Shown here piece by piece: positions 7,825 to 16,370 of a stretch of DNA of 63,500 bases (position 1 is its first letter; each line of letters opens with the position of its first letter). The notes beneath the pieces are model-generated. The model did no database searches, was not told the origin of the DNA, and saw only the letters and a program-made list of their open reading frames with translations. The translations under genes were made by a program, and so were the position numbers. This stretch comes from Lentilactobacillus rapi DSM 19907 = JCM 15042 (GTDB taxonomy: Bacteria > Bacillota > Bacilli > Lactobacillales > Lactobacillaceae), in assembly GCF_001436255.1 (NCBI RefSeq), contig NZ_AZEI01000022.1:1-63500 (forward strand), read 5' to 3'.

Positions 7825-8685
7825 ATGAAGAAGAAATCATTCGCAAGATTAATTGCTATCGTGAGTGTGTTTGCAGCCCTATTATTGGTGCTTACCGGGT
7901 GTGGCAACAGCTCAAAGAAGTCTAGCTCGAGCAGTAGTAACAATCCAAGTTCTGTTAAACAGATTAAAAAGAACGGGACAATTCGAATCGCCGTCTTTGG
8001 CGATCTGCCACCATACGGCTGGGTTAACCAAGATGGCAAGCGGGTTGGTTACGATGTGACCTTGGCTCACCAAGTTGCCAAAGACTTGGGTGTGAAGGTG
8101 AAGTTTGTTCAAGTGAACGCCAACAACCGGGTTGATGCATTGAACTCCAACAAGGTTGATTTGGTCCTTGCGAACTTTACGGTTACCCCAGAACGGAAAC
8201 AAGTGATCGATTTTGCCAAACCATACATGAAGGTTTCCGTTGGGGTGGTTTCTCCTAAGAGTAAGCCAATCACCAGCGCCAGCCAGTTGAAAGGCAAGAA
8301 CGTGATTGTGACTAAGGGAACCACAGCGGAAACTTACTTCACAACTAAGCAACCAAATACAAAGTTGTTGAAATTTGATTCCAAGACCCAACAATTTAAT
8401 GCACTGAAGAATGGCCGGGGGGCTGCCTTAGCTGATGACAATTCATATCTGTACGCATGGTCGAAGGATAATCCTAAGTACACGGTTGGAATCAAGAGTA
8501 TTGGACCTAAATCTTATATTTCACCAGCAGTCAAAAAGGGTAACAAATCTTTACTCAATTGGACCAACAAAGAAATTAACAAATTAACGAAACAAGGATT
8601 CTTTGTTAAAGATTACAACCAACAATTGAAGCCTTACTTCGGTAAAGAAGTTAAACCATCTGATATTGTCCTGCCAACTAAGTAG
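7825..8685 (+). CDS. amino-acid ABC transporter substrate-binding lipoprotein
   Basis: A 286-residue family 3 solute-binding protein. The lipobox LTGC gives a lipid-anchored Cys near residue 26, followed by a Ser/Asn-rich linker. The binding domain begins at GTIRIAVFGDLPPYGWVNQDG and contains the family motifs GYDVTLAHQVAKDL, VDLVLANFTVTPERKQVIDFAKPYM and VIVTKGTTAE. Start ATG chosen by AGGAGGATTAAATTT. Last gene of the operon; a family B terminator repeat follows. A cysteine or cystine ligand is possible given the T-box, but I cannot prove it. Confidence 0.92.
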   Translation: MKKKSFARLIAIVSVFAALLLVLTGCGNSSKKSSSSSSNNPSSVKQIKKNGTIRIAVFGDLPPYGWVNQDGKRVGYDVTLAHQVAKDLGVKVKFVQVNANNRVDALNSNKVDLVLANFTVTPERKQVIDFAKPYMKVSVGVVSPKSKPITSASQLKGKNVIVTKGTTAETYFTTKQPNTKLLKFDSKTQQFNALKNGRGAALADDNSYLYAWSKDNPKYTVGIKSIGPKSYISPAVKKGNKSLLNWTNKEINKLTKQGFFVKDYNQQLKPYFGKEVKPSDIVLPTK

Positions 8686-8714
8686 TTGAAAGTGGGCTGG
8701 CAATGGCGGTTGGA

Positions 8715-8815
8715 AACCATCATTTAAGTGAAACAAGCAGTGCATCTGGTTTTTGGATGCACTGCTTGTTTTGCTTAAATCTCCGTAATTAGGCGTTTGG
8801 CGCAAGTTTTATCAA
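8715..8815 (+). repeat. repeat family B, copy 1 (with terminator)
   Basis: The core hairpin ATTTAAGTGAAACAAGCAGT... (8722-8746) pairs with 8756-8780 and contains a T-run, so it is the terminator of the ABC operon. The tail GGCGTTTGGCGCAAGTTTTATCAA is the conserved outer end of family B. This copy stands at the left border of the TerB/BrxD/helicase cassette. Confidence 0.8.
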
Positions 8816-8950
8816 AATAAAAATGGTTAAAATACAATTTGCTGACTCATCTTAGATTGCATCAGACACTATTTGCACTGTCAATCAATGTTTCCCGTGA
8901 GTACAACAAGTGAGTTGAGCTCACCATTTTTAATGGGAGCAGACTATTTC

Positions 8951-8981
8951 TTGACCATTGCGTCCCGTGATAGGATAGAAT
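8951..8981 (+). promoter_or_regulatory. possible promoter of the TerB cassette
   Basis: TTGACC followed at 17 bases by GATAGA or at 19 bases by TAGAAT. The rest of the 8816-9021 gap holds a small GTGAG/CTCAC hairpin followed by a T-rich stretch (about 8910-8930) and nothing else I can name. Confidence 0.4.
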
Positions 8982-9021
8982 TTAGTTAGAATGACGTTTG
9001 GAAAAAAATGGGGTGTTATAG

Positions 9022-10863
9022 TTGAACTGGCAAGAAATGAATGATTTGGTTGCTAACTATTATGGCTTGAAATTTGTTTCAGCCGCCGAATCATCTCCAA
9101 ATATTAAAGTCCTTATCCACCCAACTTCAAAGCGTCCCTTTGTGATTGCCAGTCAGGCTGACCCGGCAAATATAGACGTCTATTGCGGCAACCTCAGGGT
9201 TATCGTGCAACACTTACCTCACTTTTCGGCGCCTAAATTCACAAAGAACCAGAGATGGGTCGGGGTTTCTCTAAAGGCGATTAATGAACTAATGCTCCAA
9301 AAAGTGTTGAACTATTCGCTTAAACATTTCCCACCAAATCCAAACCTTCCATCCCAAGAACAGTCAATTTACCTGCCTCCTGATGACAAGGGCAACCCCC
9401 AGTATCGTGCCCAGCAAATCCAGTTACCAGTTGGTGCTGCTAAACAGACACGAGAGCAGAGAAACAGTCATGTACCGGATGCACCGGCTCCGATTCAAAA
9501 GATGATTCAATCATATGATTATAGCGTCCCATCATCTCAAATTGTTGCTTATAATTTTTACAAGCAAGGCCAGATGATGGCGGATTACGATGACCAGTAC
9601 AATGCAACCTATGAATTGAAACGCTACTTTCCAGTCTACCATGACCTGACAATCCATCAACTACGAACGTATTTTACGTGGCGGACGCAACTTCGCCAAG
9701 GCAACTTCACTGTCAGCAGCACCTCATACGCTTATCTCTACATTTATGAGCTTTTAAACAATATTGGGGTGGCTTCACCCACGGAAAGCTACACGAAACT
9801 CATGGCTTTTCGTGATCAGTGTGCGCCAAGTTATCATAGCCGAATGCGTGATTTGCTCGATCAATGGCTATGCGACTATGTGCTATATTATGGGCTGGAT
9901 CAGCAAAAGGCCCAGATTGTCTTTGCAAAAAGATTGGGGATTGATAGGGATTACCATATCCTACTGCATCCAGCCGACTTTTCGCCCGAGCAACTCCTAG
10001 AAGTTTTTAAGGCCCATTCGACGTATCTTAAGTCGTGTCTATTGCTGAAAAAATCACCGAAACAATTCGCTGAACTGTTAAAAATCGTTTGGCAGCAAAT
10101 TCTCGCCCTCAAGCAGACCAACCAGTTTGATTACTTTGCCGAGACAATTGCGAGTCGAGTGCCAACATCTCATACGTATTTCACAAGTGCCGTGTTTTAC
10201 TTTAGAAAAGCCCCACGGCTCAAAGTGTATCAGGTTGATGCCGAGCATATTTATCACTTGGGGTCCCAAACGTGTAGCTCCCTGCGTTACTATCCAGTCA
10301 AGCGTCAGGAAAAAGAGCTCAACACCCTGCTCCATGAAGTGGATCGCTTAGTCCGACAGGCATTTCACTTGGGCCACCCACTTAAGCCCCGGCAACTGAG
10401 TTCGCTTTTGCAACGAGCAATCATGGATGGCATTAGGTCCTATCAGCGAATTCAAGCAGAGAAACGCCGTCCGAAGGTGAACATCAATCTGGCCAATCTC
10501 GACCAAATTCGAAAGGATGCCTCACAAACTCGTGAAAGCTTGTTAACCGAAGATGAGAAGGAACCAGTGTCAGCACCATCTCCGAAAGAACCAGTTTCGC
10601 AAGATCCAACAGATAAGCCGGTTGATTCCGATCAGTCATTGTTAAACGCTGATGAAACAATGCTGGTCGTTGCGCTGTTAAAAGGGCAACCTTGGCAGCA
10701 GTACCTACACGATCATCATCTGATGACTTCTGTTTTGGTCGATCAAATTAATGAAAAGCTTTTAGATGAAATTGGCGATACAGTCATTGAATTTAATGCT
10801 GATAATCAGCCGGTTATCGTTGAAGATTATCGTCAGGATTTGGAACAATTATTTTTATCGTAA
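9022..10863 (+). CDS. TerB-N/TerB-C domain protein
   Basis: A 613-residue protein, first of a three-gene cassette. Residues about 160-330 resemble the TerB-N domain (QMMADYDDQYNATYELKRYF, LTIHQLRTYFTWRTQLRQG). The C-terminus (ETMLVVALLKGQPW, VDQINEKLLDEIGDTVIEF) resembles TerB-C, reached through an acidic Pro/Ser linker near residues 515-545. TerB domains occur in tellurite-resistance and stress or defence loci, where they are thought to sense or scaffold; no catalytic motif is visible. Start is TTG with GGGGTG upstream. The stop is 15 bases before the next gene, which implies one operon. Function in this setting is unknown to me. Confidence 0.82.
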   Translation: MNWQEMNDLVANYYGLKFVSAAESSPNIKVLIHPTSKRPFVIASQADPANIDVYCGNLRVIVQHLPHFSAPKFTKNQRWVGVSLKAINELMLQKVLNYSLKHFPPNPNLPSQEQSIYLPPDDKGNPQYRAQQIQLPVGAAKQTREQRNSHVPDAPAPIQKMIQSYDYSVPSSQIVAYNFYKQGQMMADYDDQYNATYELKRYFPVYHDLTIHQLRTYFTWRTQLRQGNFTVSSTSYAYLYIYELLNNIGVASPTESYTKLMAFRDQCAPSYHSRMRDLLDQWLCDYVLYYGLDQQKAQIVFAKRLGIDRDYHILLHPADFSPEQLLEVFKAHSTYLKSCLLLKKSPKQFAELLKIVWQQILALKQTNQFDYFAETIASRVPTSHTYFTSAVFYFRKAPRLKVYQVDAEHIYHLGSQTCSSLRYYPVKRQEKELNTLLHEVDRLVRQAFHLGHPLKPRQLSSLLQRAIMDGIRSYQRIQAEKRRPKVNINLANLDQIRKDASQTRESLLTEDEKEPVSAPSPKEPVSQDPTDKPVDSDQSLLNADETMLVVALLKGQPWQQYLHDHHLMTSVLVDQINEKLLDEIGDTVIEFNADNQPVIVEDYRQDLEQLFLS

Positions 10864-10878
10864 AGGAGTGGATGTATC

Positions 10879-12213
10879 GTGGCAGATATCAAGAAGAGAC
10901 GGGTCCCAAAGCGGATTGCTCAAACAGTCTTAAATTCCCTCAAAGGTGGCGTGGTTCCAAGAATTGGCTTGCCATACGTGACTGTCGGCCGAAAAGCAGA
11001 AATTGAAGCCCTGCTCCACGATGTTGATGTCGTTTCTGAAGGTGGCGCTTCCTTTCATTTTATCGTCGGCCGCTACGGCTCAGGTAAAAGCTTTCTGCTG
11101 CAAACCATGCGCAACTACGTCATGGATAAGAACTTTGTCGTCGTTGATGGTGATTTATCACCAGAACGGCGCTTGCAGGGAACAAAGGGACAAGGGCTGG
11201 CATTGTATCGGGAATTGATTCAAAATTTGGCAACCAAGACCCGGCCAGAAGGCGGCGCCCTCACTCTGGTCTTAGACCGCTGGATTAGTTCAGTCCAAAG
11301 TAATGTTGCCAGTGAAAGCGGACTGGCAGTTGACGACCCAAAGTTTGCCGCTGCGGTTGACAAGAAAATTTATTCGATTATTTCGTCTTTGAGTGAACTG
11401 GTTCACGGCTTTGACTTTGCTAAACTATTAAACATGTACTATCACGCTTATCTTGAAGGCGATGACGAGACGAAGGCAAAGGTCATCAAGTGGTTCCGAG
11501 GCGAATATACCCACAAGACTGAAGCTAAACAGGAACTGGGTGTGAGCGTCATTATTTCCGATGATGACTGGTACGAATATTTAAAATTATTTGCATCGTT
11601 TTTCAGACAGGCTGGGTATGCCGGCTTGATCATCATGATTGACGAATTGGTTAATATTTATAAGATTCCCAACAGCATTAGCCGCCAATATAATTACGAA
11701 AAGATTTTGACGATGTACAATGACACGCTGCAAGGTAAGGCCAAGTATTTAGGAATCCTCATGGGCGGGACCCCGCAAGCAGTTGAGGATCGCCGTCGGG
11801 GTGTCTATAGTTATGAAGCGCTCCATTCCCGGTTAACCGAAGGCAAATTTGCAACGGCTGGTGCTCGTGATATGTACGCGCCGGTGATCAAGTTGGAACC
11901 GTTAACGGCTGAAGAAATGCTCGTGCTCGTTGAAAAACTGGCAAATATGCATGCGGGATTGTATGGCTATCAGCGCACCATTACCGAGGCGGATTTGGCT
12001 AAATTCATCAAGATTGAATATGCCAGAATTGGGGCCGACACGAATATCACCCCTCGGGAAGTCATCCGAGACTTTATCGAACTCTTAGATATTGTTTGGC
12101 AGAATCCCGATACCACGGTGGAAAAGTTGCTGTCATCAAGTGATTTTGACTATCACAAATCTGACGCGGTTTCTGATAAAAAGGATAAGGATTACACCGA
12201 ATTCACTATTTAA
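10879..12213 (+). CDS. BrxD-like P-loop ATPase (DUF2791)
   Basis: A 444-residue AAA-type ATPase resembling BrxD of BREX type 2 and type 6 phage-defence systems. Walker A is GRYGSGKS (residues 64-71), Walker B is LIIMIDEL near residue 250, and a sensor-like stretch LGILMGGTPQAVEDRRRGVYSYEALHSRL follows in two parts. The N-terminal VPRIGLPYVTVGR motif is typical of the family. Start is GTG with AAAGGAG ten bases upstream. None of the defining BREX genes (pglZ, pglX, brxC) is present in the window, so this is a BREX-related module rather than BREX itself. Confidence 0.85.
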   Translation: MADIKKRRVPKRIAQTVLNSLKGGVVPRIGLPYVTVGRKAEIEALLHDVDVVSEGGASFHFIVGRYGSGKSFLLQTMRNYVMDKNFVVVDGDLSPERRLQGTKGQGLALYRELIQNLATKTRPEGGALTLVLDRWISSVQSNVASESGLAVDDPKFAAAVDKKIYSIISSLSELVHGFDFAKLLNMYYHAYLEGDDETKAKVIKWFRGEYTHKTEAKQELGVSVIISDDDWYEYLKLFASFFRQAGYAGLIIMIDELVNIYKIPNSISRQYNYEKILTMYNDTLQGKAKYLGILMGGTPQAVEDRRRGVYSYEALHSRLTEGKFATAGARDMYAPVIKLEPLTAEEMLVLVEKLANMHAGLYGYQRTITEADLAKFIKIEYARIGADTNITPREVIRDFIELLDIVWQNPDTTVEKLLSSSDFDYHKSDAVSDKKDKDYTEFTI

Positions 12214-12228
12214 TTAAGGAGGACCGCT

Positions 12229-14478
12229 ATGGACGTCTTTTCAAGATATGCGCCTTTCATTCAGGATTATATCTACAATCATGGCTGGCAGAATTTGCGG
12301 GCCATCCAGGTAGCCGCAGCAGAGGAATTGTTCAACACCGATCATAATGTTTTGCTGTCTTCTGCCACCGCTTCAGGGAAAACCGAGGCCGCCTTTTTTC
12401 CGATTCTAACTGACTTGCAGGAGCACCCCGCAAACTCAATTCAGTGTTTATACATTGCGCCGCTTAAAGCCCTCATTAATGATCAGTACGATCGCCTAAC
12501 GGATCTTTGTCAGGATACTGGTATCAATGTTTGGCGCTGGCATGGGGACGTTTCCCAATCCAGTAAGCGGCGGTTGTTAAAGCATCCATCAGGAATCTTA
12601 CAGATTACCCCAGAATCACTGGAATCTTTCATGATTAACAAACACATGGATATTCCCCACCTTTTTCACGGCTTACGATATATTGTGATTGACGAGCTCC
12701 ATTCCTTTTTACGGAGTGATCGGGGTGGCCAGACGTTTTGCTTGATTGAACGGCTTTCAAAACTGGCCGATGTTCACCCCCGGCGAATTGGGCTGTCGGC
12801 CACGATCGGTAACATTTCTGCCGCCAGCAAATTCTTGGGTGCGGGCAGTGATTACCAGACGGTGGCGCCAAAGGTCAATAGCACCGGCCAAATCTGGCGG
12901 CTATCAATGGAACATTTTTATAAAACCGATCCCCAAGCCTCAGCTGACAATTTTGATCCGGCTGAGTTGGTTGGCCCTAAAACCGATCAGGCTCCTGAGT
13001 TGGCTGATCCAGGAATTGGGTATATTTTTGAACATACCCGGGGCAAAAAATGTTTGGTGTTCACTAATAGTCGTGAGGAATGTGAAGCGGTCTGCCAGGA
13101 ATTGCGCTCATACGCAGAATATAACCATGAACCCGATCGATTCCTGATTCATCACGGCAACCTGTCACCAGCCCTTCGGCAAACGGCAGAAGATGCCATG
13201 AAAGATGAAGACGCGAACATGACAACTTGTGCTACGGCAACCCTTGAGTTAGGCATTGATATTGGCAAATTGGAAAGTGCTTTTCAGCTTGATGCGCCCT
13301 TCACCGTTTCGGGATTCTTGCAACGGATGGGCCGAACCGGCCGGCGGGGGAATCCGCCTGAAATGCATTTTGTGATGCGCGAGGAACACCCAGAGTCACG
13401 AGCCATGCTGCCGGACTTGATTCCCTGGCCATTACTTCAAGGAATCGCGCTGATCCAGTTATATCTCGAAGAAAAGTGGGTCGAACCACCACGTACCAAC
13501 CGCCTACCATATAGTTTGCTGTATCATCAAACCATGAGTACCCTTGCCTCAAGCGGCGAAATGACCCCGGCAGAATTAGCCTCACGGGTGTTACAGTTGG
13601 CCTATTTTCATAATGTGAGTCAAGCTGATTACCGGATACTGCTGCAGCATCTTCTCAAGACAAATCAAATTGAGCGTACCCCAGCTGGTGGCCTGATTGT
13701 TGGGATGGCCGGCGAACGGGTCGTTAATAACTATAAGTTCTATGCCGTTTTCCAAGACAATGAAGAATATAGCGTGCACTCCAAATCGGAAGAATTGGGG
13801 ACAATTGTGATGCCGCCTCCAGTTGGCGACAAAATTGCCATTGCTGGTCGGGTCTGGGTCGTTGAAGATGTGGACCGGCAAAGGCATCAGGTGTATTGTC
13901 ATGAGGTTAAAGGGCGGATTCCCGCTTATTTCGGGGATGTTGCCGGCGACATTCATCCTAAGATTCTCCAGCGAATGAGAAAAGTCCTCAATGAGACCCA
14001 AATATACAGCTACCTGCAAGGAAACGCCCGGGCGCGCTTAACCCAAATGCGAGACACGGCTAATATTGCCGGACTACCTGACAACCAGCTAATTAATCTT
14101 GGCGGTAAGATGTGGGCATTTTTCCCGTGGACGGGCAGTTATCAATTCTTAGCCCTGGAACGACTCTTGCGAATCAAGTGTGCTGATCGGCTCAACCTCC
14201 GCGGATTTAATTCATCACGACCCTATTTTATGGAGTTTGCAATGGATTGTGATGAGGCTGAATTCTTCCAAATTATTCAGGAAGAAGCTGGTAAGGACTT
14301 TCCGTCACTTGACTTACTATTTCTGAATGAAGTGCCAACCTTTGACAAGTATGATGAATACCTGCCAGATGAACTGGTTCGGAAGGAATTTGCGGACAGC
14401 GTCTTAGATATTGCTGGAATGAAAAAGTTAGTGATGCAGATGGCTGCGGATTATCAGCGGGTGCATGGTCAAAAATAA
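12229..14478 (+). CDS. DEAD/DEAH-box helicase, Lhr/BrxHI-like
   Basis: A 749-residue superfamily 2 helicase. Motif I is ATASGKT (46-52), motif II is DELH (155-158), motif III is SAT (191-193), and motif VI is QRMGRTGRRG. After the two RecA domains come a winged-helix region and a beta-rich module (EELGTIVMPPPVGDKIAIAG, then WVVEDVD) as in the Lhr core. This matches BrxHI, the usual partner of BrxD. AGGAGG lies seven bases before the ATG, and the gene follows the ATPase by 15 bases. It probably remodels DNA or RNA-DNA hybrids together with the ATPase; no nuclease domain is visible in any of the three proteins. Confidence 0.87.
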   Translation: MDVFSRYAPFIQDYIYNHGWQNLRAIQVAAAEELFNTDHNVLLSSATASGKTEAAFFPILTDLQEHPANSIQCLYIAPLKALINDQYDRLTDLCQDTGINVWRWHGDVSQSSKRRLLKHPSGILQITPESLESFMINKHMDIPHLFHGLRYIVIDELHSFLRSDRGGQTFCLIERLSKLADVHPRRIGLSATIGNISAASKFLGAGSDYQTVAPKVNSTGQIWRLSMEHFYKTDPQASADNFDPAELVGPKTDQAPELADPGIGYIFEHTRGKKCLVFTNSREECEAVCQELRSYAEYNHEPDRFLIHHGNLSPALRQTAEDAMKDEDANMTTCATATLELGIDIGKLESAFQLDAPFTVSGFLQRMGRTGRRGNPPEMHFVMREEHPESRAMLPDLIPWPLLQGIALIQLYLEEKWVEPPRTNRLPYSLLYHQTMSTLASSGEMTPAELASRVLQLAYFHNVSQADYRILLQHLLKTNQIERTPAGGLIVGMAGERVVNNYKFYAVFQDNEEYSVHSKSEELGTIVMPPPVGDKIAIAGRVWVVEDVDRQRHQVYCHEVKGRIPAYFGDVAGDIHPKILQRMRKVLNETQIYSYLQGNARARLTQMRDTANIAGLPDNQLINLGGKMWAFFPWTGSYQFLALERLLRIKCADRLNLRGFNSSRPYFMEFAMDCDEAEFFQIIQEEAGKDFPSLDLLFLNEVPTFDKYDEYLPDELVRKEFADSVLDIAGMKKLVMQMAADYQRVHGQK

Positions 14479-14509
14479 AAATGAAATAAAAGCTTTAAAC
14501 GATAATGAT

Positions 14510-14531
14510 TTCACCTGGTTAATCAGGTGAA
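14510..14531 (+). terminator. small hairpin after the helicase gene
   Basis: TTCACCTG and CAGGTGAA enclose six bases. There is no T-run directly after it; the stronger stop is the family B repeat that follows. Confidence 0.4.
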
Positions 14532-14655
14532 GTTGGGACGAAAAGTAATTTGATCCGACAATTTAAGTGAAAAAAGTAATGCATTCTGGTTTTGGAATGC
14601 GTTATTTTTTTTGCTTAAATGGCAGAGATCAGCCGTTTGCCGCAGTTTTAAGTCA
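14532..14655 (+). repeat. repeat family B, copy 2 (with terminator)
   Basis: Begins AGTTGGGACGAAAAGTAATTTG, has the hairpin ATTTAAGTGAAAAAAGTAAT... with T-run (about 14559-14619), and ends GATCAGCCGTTTGCCGCAGT. It terminates the TerB cassette and is in the same orientation as copy 1 on the other side of the cassette. Confidence 0.8.
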
Positions 14656-14678
14656 TGATCATTGATTGGATTTAGCGG

Positions 14679-14713
14679 AGGTCTCAACTAGTCATTTGCG
14701 ATTTCTGAGACCT
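14679..14713. repeat. inverted repeat of unknown role
   Basis: AGGTCTCA and TGAGACCT enclose 19 bases. It lies in the 340-base gap before the dlt operon. Nothing else nameable is visible in that gap apart from the AGGGGGTG ribosome site at its end. Confidence 0.35.
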
Positions 14714-14995
14714 GATCCATGCAATTCTATGTTTGAAAATGCTGCCGATATCGAACCTGACAGAATTAATTTCCAGTATTACGATTCATTCCCAATTGAT
14801 TAACAGGCTGATAGCCGAATTAGCAAGATGAAGTAAAGAAAATCAAAAGAAATTAAAGCTTTCCGTAAGCGAAGAATAAAAGCGTCAAATTTCTTGTGAT
14901 TTACAACCTATCAGTCATAATAAAACCGATCAATTGTTACTGAAATGTGACAATGACATTCAAATGTAATGATTTAGTTATAAGGGGGTGATGAA

Positions 14996-16192
14996 ATGAA
15001 AAAACGGGGGTATTTGTACATATTGTTAGCAGTTATCGTCGTTGGAATGGCGGGAGGCTTCACATACTGGCGTTACCAAAATCATGAGAATCAAGCGCAA
15101 CGGAGTGAAAAGAAATTCAGGCCCAGGTCGACCAAGGTTCAAAAAAGCCCAAAGGTCACGAGCAGCACTGCGTCAGCTAAACAACCAAAAACGAAGAAGA
15201 CGCGGCAGTCAACTCAATCCCAGCGATTAACAAATTACTTACGGCGGGATCACTTTGTAGGTTCGGCGTTACTGGTCCGAAATGGCCAAATCATTTACCG
15301 AAAAGGATTTGGCTATGCCGATTATGAAACGCGAAAACCTAATCGAGCCAATTCACAATTCCAAATCTTGTCAATTCAAAAATCGCTTACCGCAGTTTGT
15401 GTGATGAAGTTGATCGCGGCCAAGCAACTTTCCCTGAATACGAAGCTGGCAAAATTTTATCCCACAATTCCAAATGCCAACAGGATCACGATTAGAAGCA
15501 TGCTCAACATGAATTCAGGGTTATCCATGATTAGCGATGGGTCAACGGCATTGCTCAGCGAAAAGAATGTTCTGAAGTACGCGATCCGCCACGTTTTGAG
15601 CAAAGCGCAGTCGTTAGGGCAGTGGAGTTATCAACCGATTAACTTTGTGTTATTAGCCGGGATCGTTTCCAAGCTGACCCATCAAACGTATCGGCATAAC
15701 TTCTACCAGACGTTTGTCTATCCACTCAACTTGCGGGGAACCGGATTTGTTCAAAAATGGCCAGCCAGCCGATATAAGACCTTAGGCTACCGCTACCAGA
15801 AGGCTTCCCAGGTTGTCCAAACTTATGACGAGCGCTTTATCGAACCCCGGGCTGCGATGCAAAATGAGCTGGGAACCGGGCAAGTCTATATGAGTCCAAT
15901 TGATTTGTTCAAAACTGAGCGCGATATCTTGAAAGGAAGACTGATCTCCAAGCAAGCCGTCAATGTCTTGCATGCGCCGGGAAGCGCTTCGACGTACGGC
16001 GGCGGTGTCTACAACCAATCAAATGGGATCCGTTCTCACGGGGTTGGCTATGGTTATGAAGCTTCCATCCTGATTACGAGAAATGGTCACACTGGGGTGG
16101 TCTTGATGACCAATAATTATCGGCCGGCTCGACCTGTTCAAGATCCGGCGGTTCATTTATTTAACGATTTAGTCGATGGCAAAATAGCCTAG
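14996..16192 (+). CDS. beta-lactamase-fold serine hydrolase, PbpX-like, upstream of dlt
   Basis: A 398-residue class C beta-lactamase or low-molecular-weight PBP-like protein anchored by one N-terminal membrane helix (residues 5-24) and a long basic, Ser/Lys/Thr-rich linker. The catalytic tetrad S-X-X-K is in LSIQKSLT (about residue 128); the second motif is YQP in place of Y-X-N; the third is SHGVGYGYE. In lactobacilli such PbpX proteins flank the dlt genes, and the spacing here (20 bases to dltX) suggests the same operon. The role may be in D-Ala transfer or removal at the cell surface, which is inference. Confidence 0.85.
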   Translation: MKKRGYLYILLAVIVVGMAGGFTYWRYQNHENQAQRSEKKFRPRSTKVQKSPKVTSSTASAKQPKTKKTRQSTQSQRLTNYLRRDHFVGSALLVRNGQIIYRKGFGYADYETRKPNRANSQFQILSIQKSLTAVCVMKLIAAKQLSLNTKLAKFYPTIPNANRITIRSMLNMNSGLSMISDGSTALLSEKNVLKYAIRHVLSKAQSLGQWSYQPINFVLLAGIVSKLTHQTYRHNFYQTFVYPLNLRGTGFVQKWPASRYKTLGYRYQKASQVVQTYDERFIEPRAAMQNELGTGQVYMSPIDLFKTERDILKGRLISKQAVNVLHAPGSASTYGGGVYNQSNGIRSHGVGYGYEASILITRNGHTGVVLMTNNYRPARPVQDPAVHLFNDLVDGKIA

Positions 16193-16212
16193 TGATAAAG
16201 GGGGATGATTAC

Positions 16213-16356
16213 GTGGCATTTAAAAAATGGCTGGAAAAGCCCGTGGTGAGATTCTTGTTAAATACCCTGATCTACTTTGCAATTATGCTGGTTTTGTTTT
16301 ATTTATACGATTACAGCGGAATCAACCAGGCTAAATTTATTTACAACGATTTCTGA
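16213..16356 (+). CDS. dltX: DltX, small membrane peptide of the D-alanylation operon
   Basis: A 47-residue protein starting at GTG with GGGGGATG upstream. One transmembrane helix covers about residues 14-33, and the C-terminus FIYNDF matches the conserved tail of DltX (PF12459 family, F-I-Y-N-E/D-F). It lies immediately before dltA, as is usual. In studied systems DltX accepts the D-alanyl group on its C-terminal tyrosine and passes it towards DltD; the Tyr is present here. Confidence 0.95.
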   Translation: MAFKKWLEKPVVRFLLNTLIYFAIMLVLFYLYDYSGINQAKFIYNDF

Positions 16357-16370
16357 GAGGATGACAACTG

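Noticed and set aside
8885-8970. CCCGTGAG-like words resembling PyrR loops before the TerB cassette
   Set aside because: The flanking bases do not form the outer stem of a PyrR hairpin and no terminator follows; the genes are not pyrimidine genes.
9022-14478. A complete BREX system
   Set aside because: pglZ, pglX/methylase, brxC and brxL are all missing; only BrxD- and BrxHI-like proteins are present.
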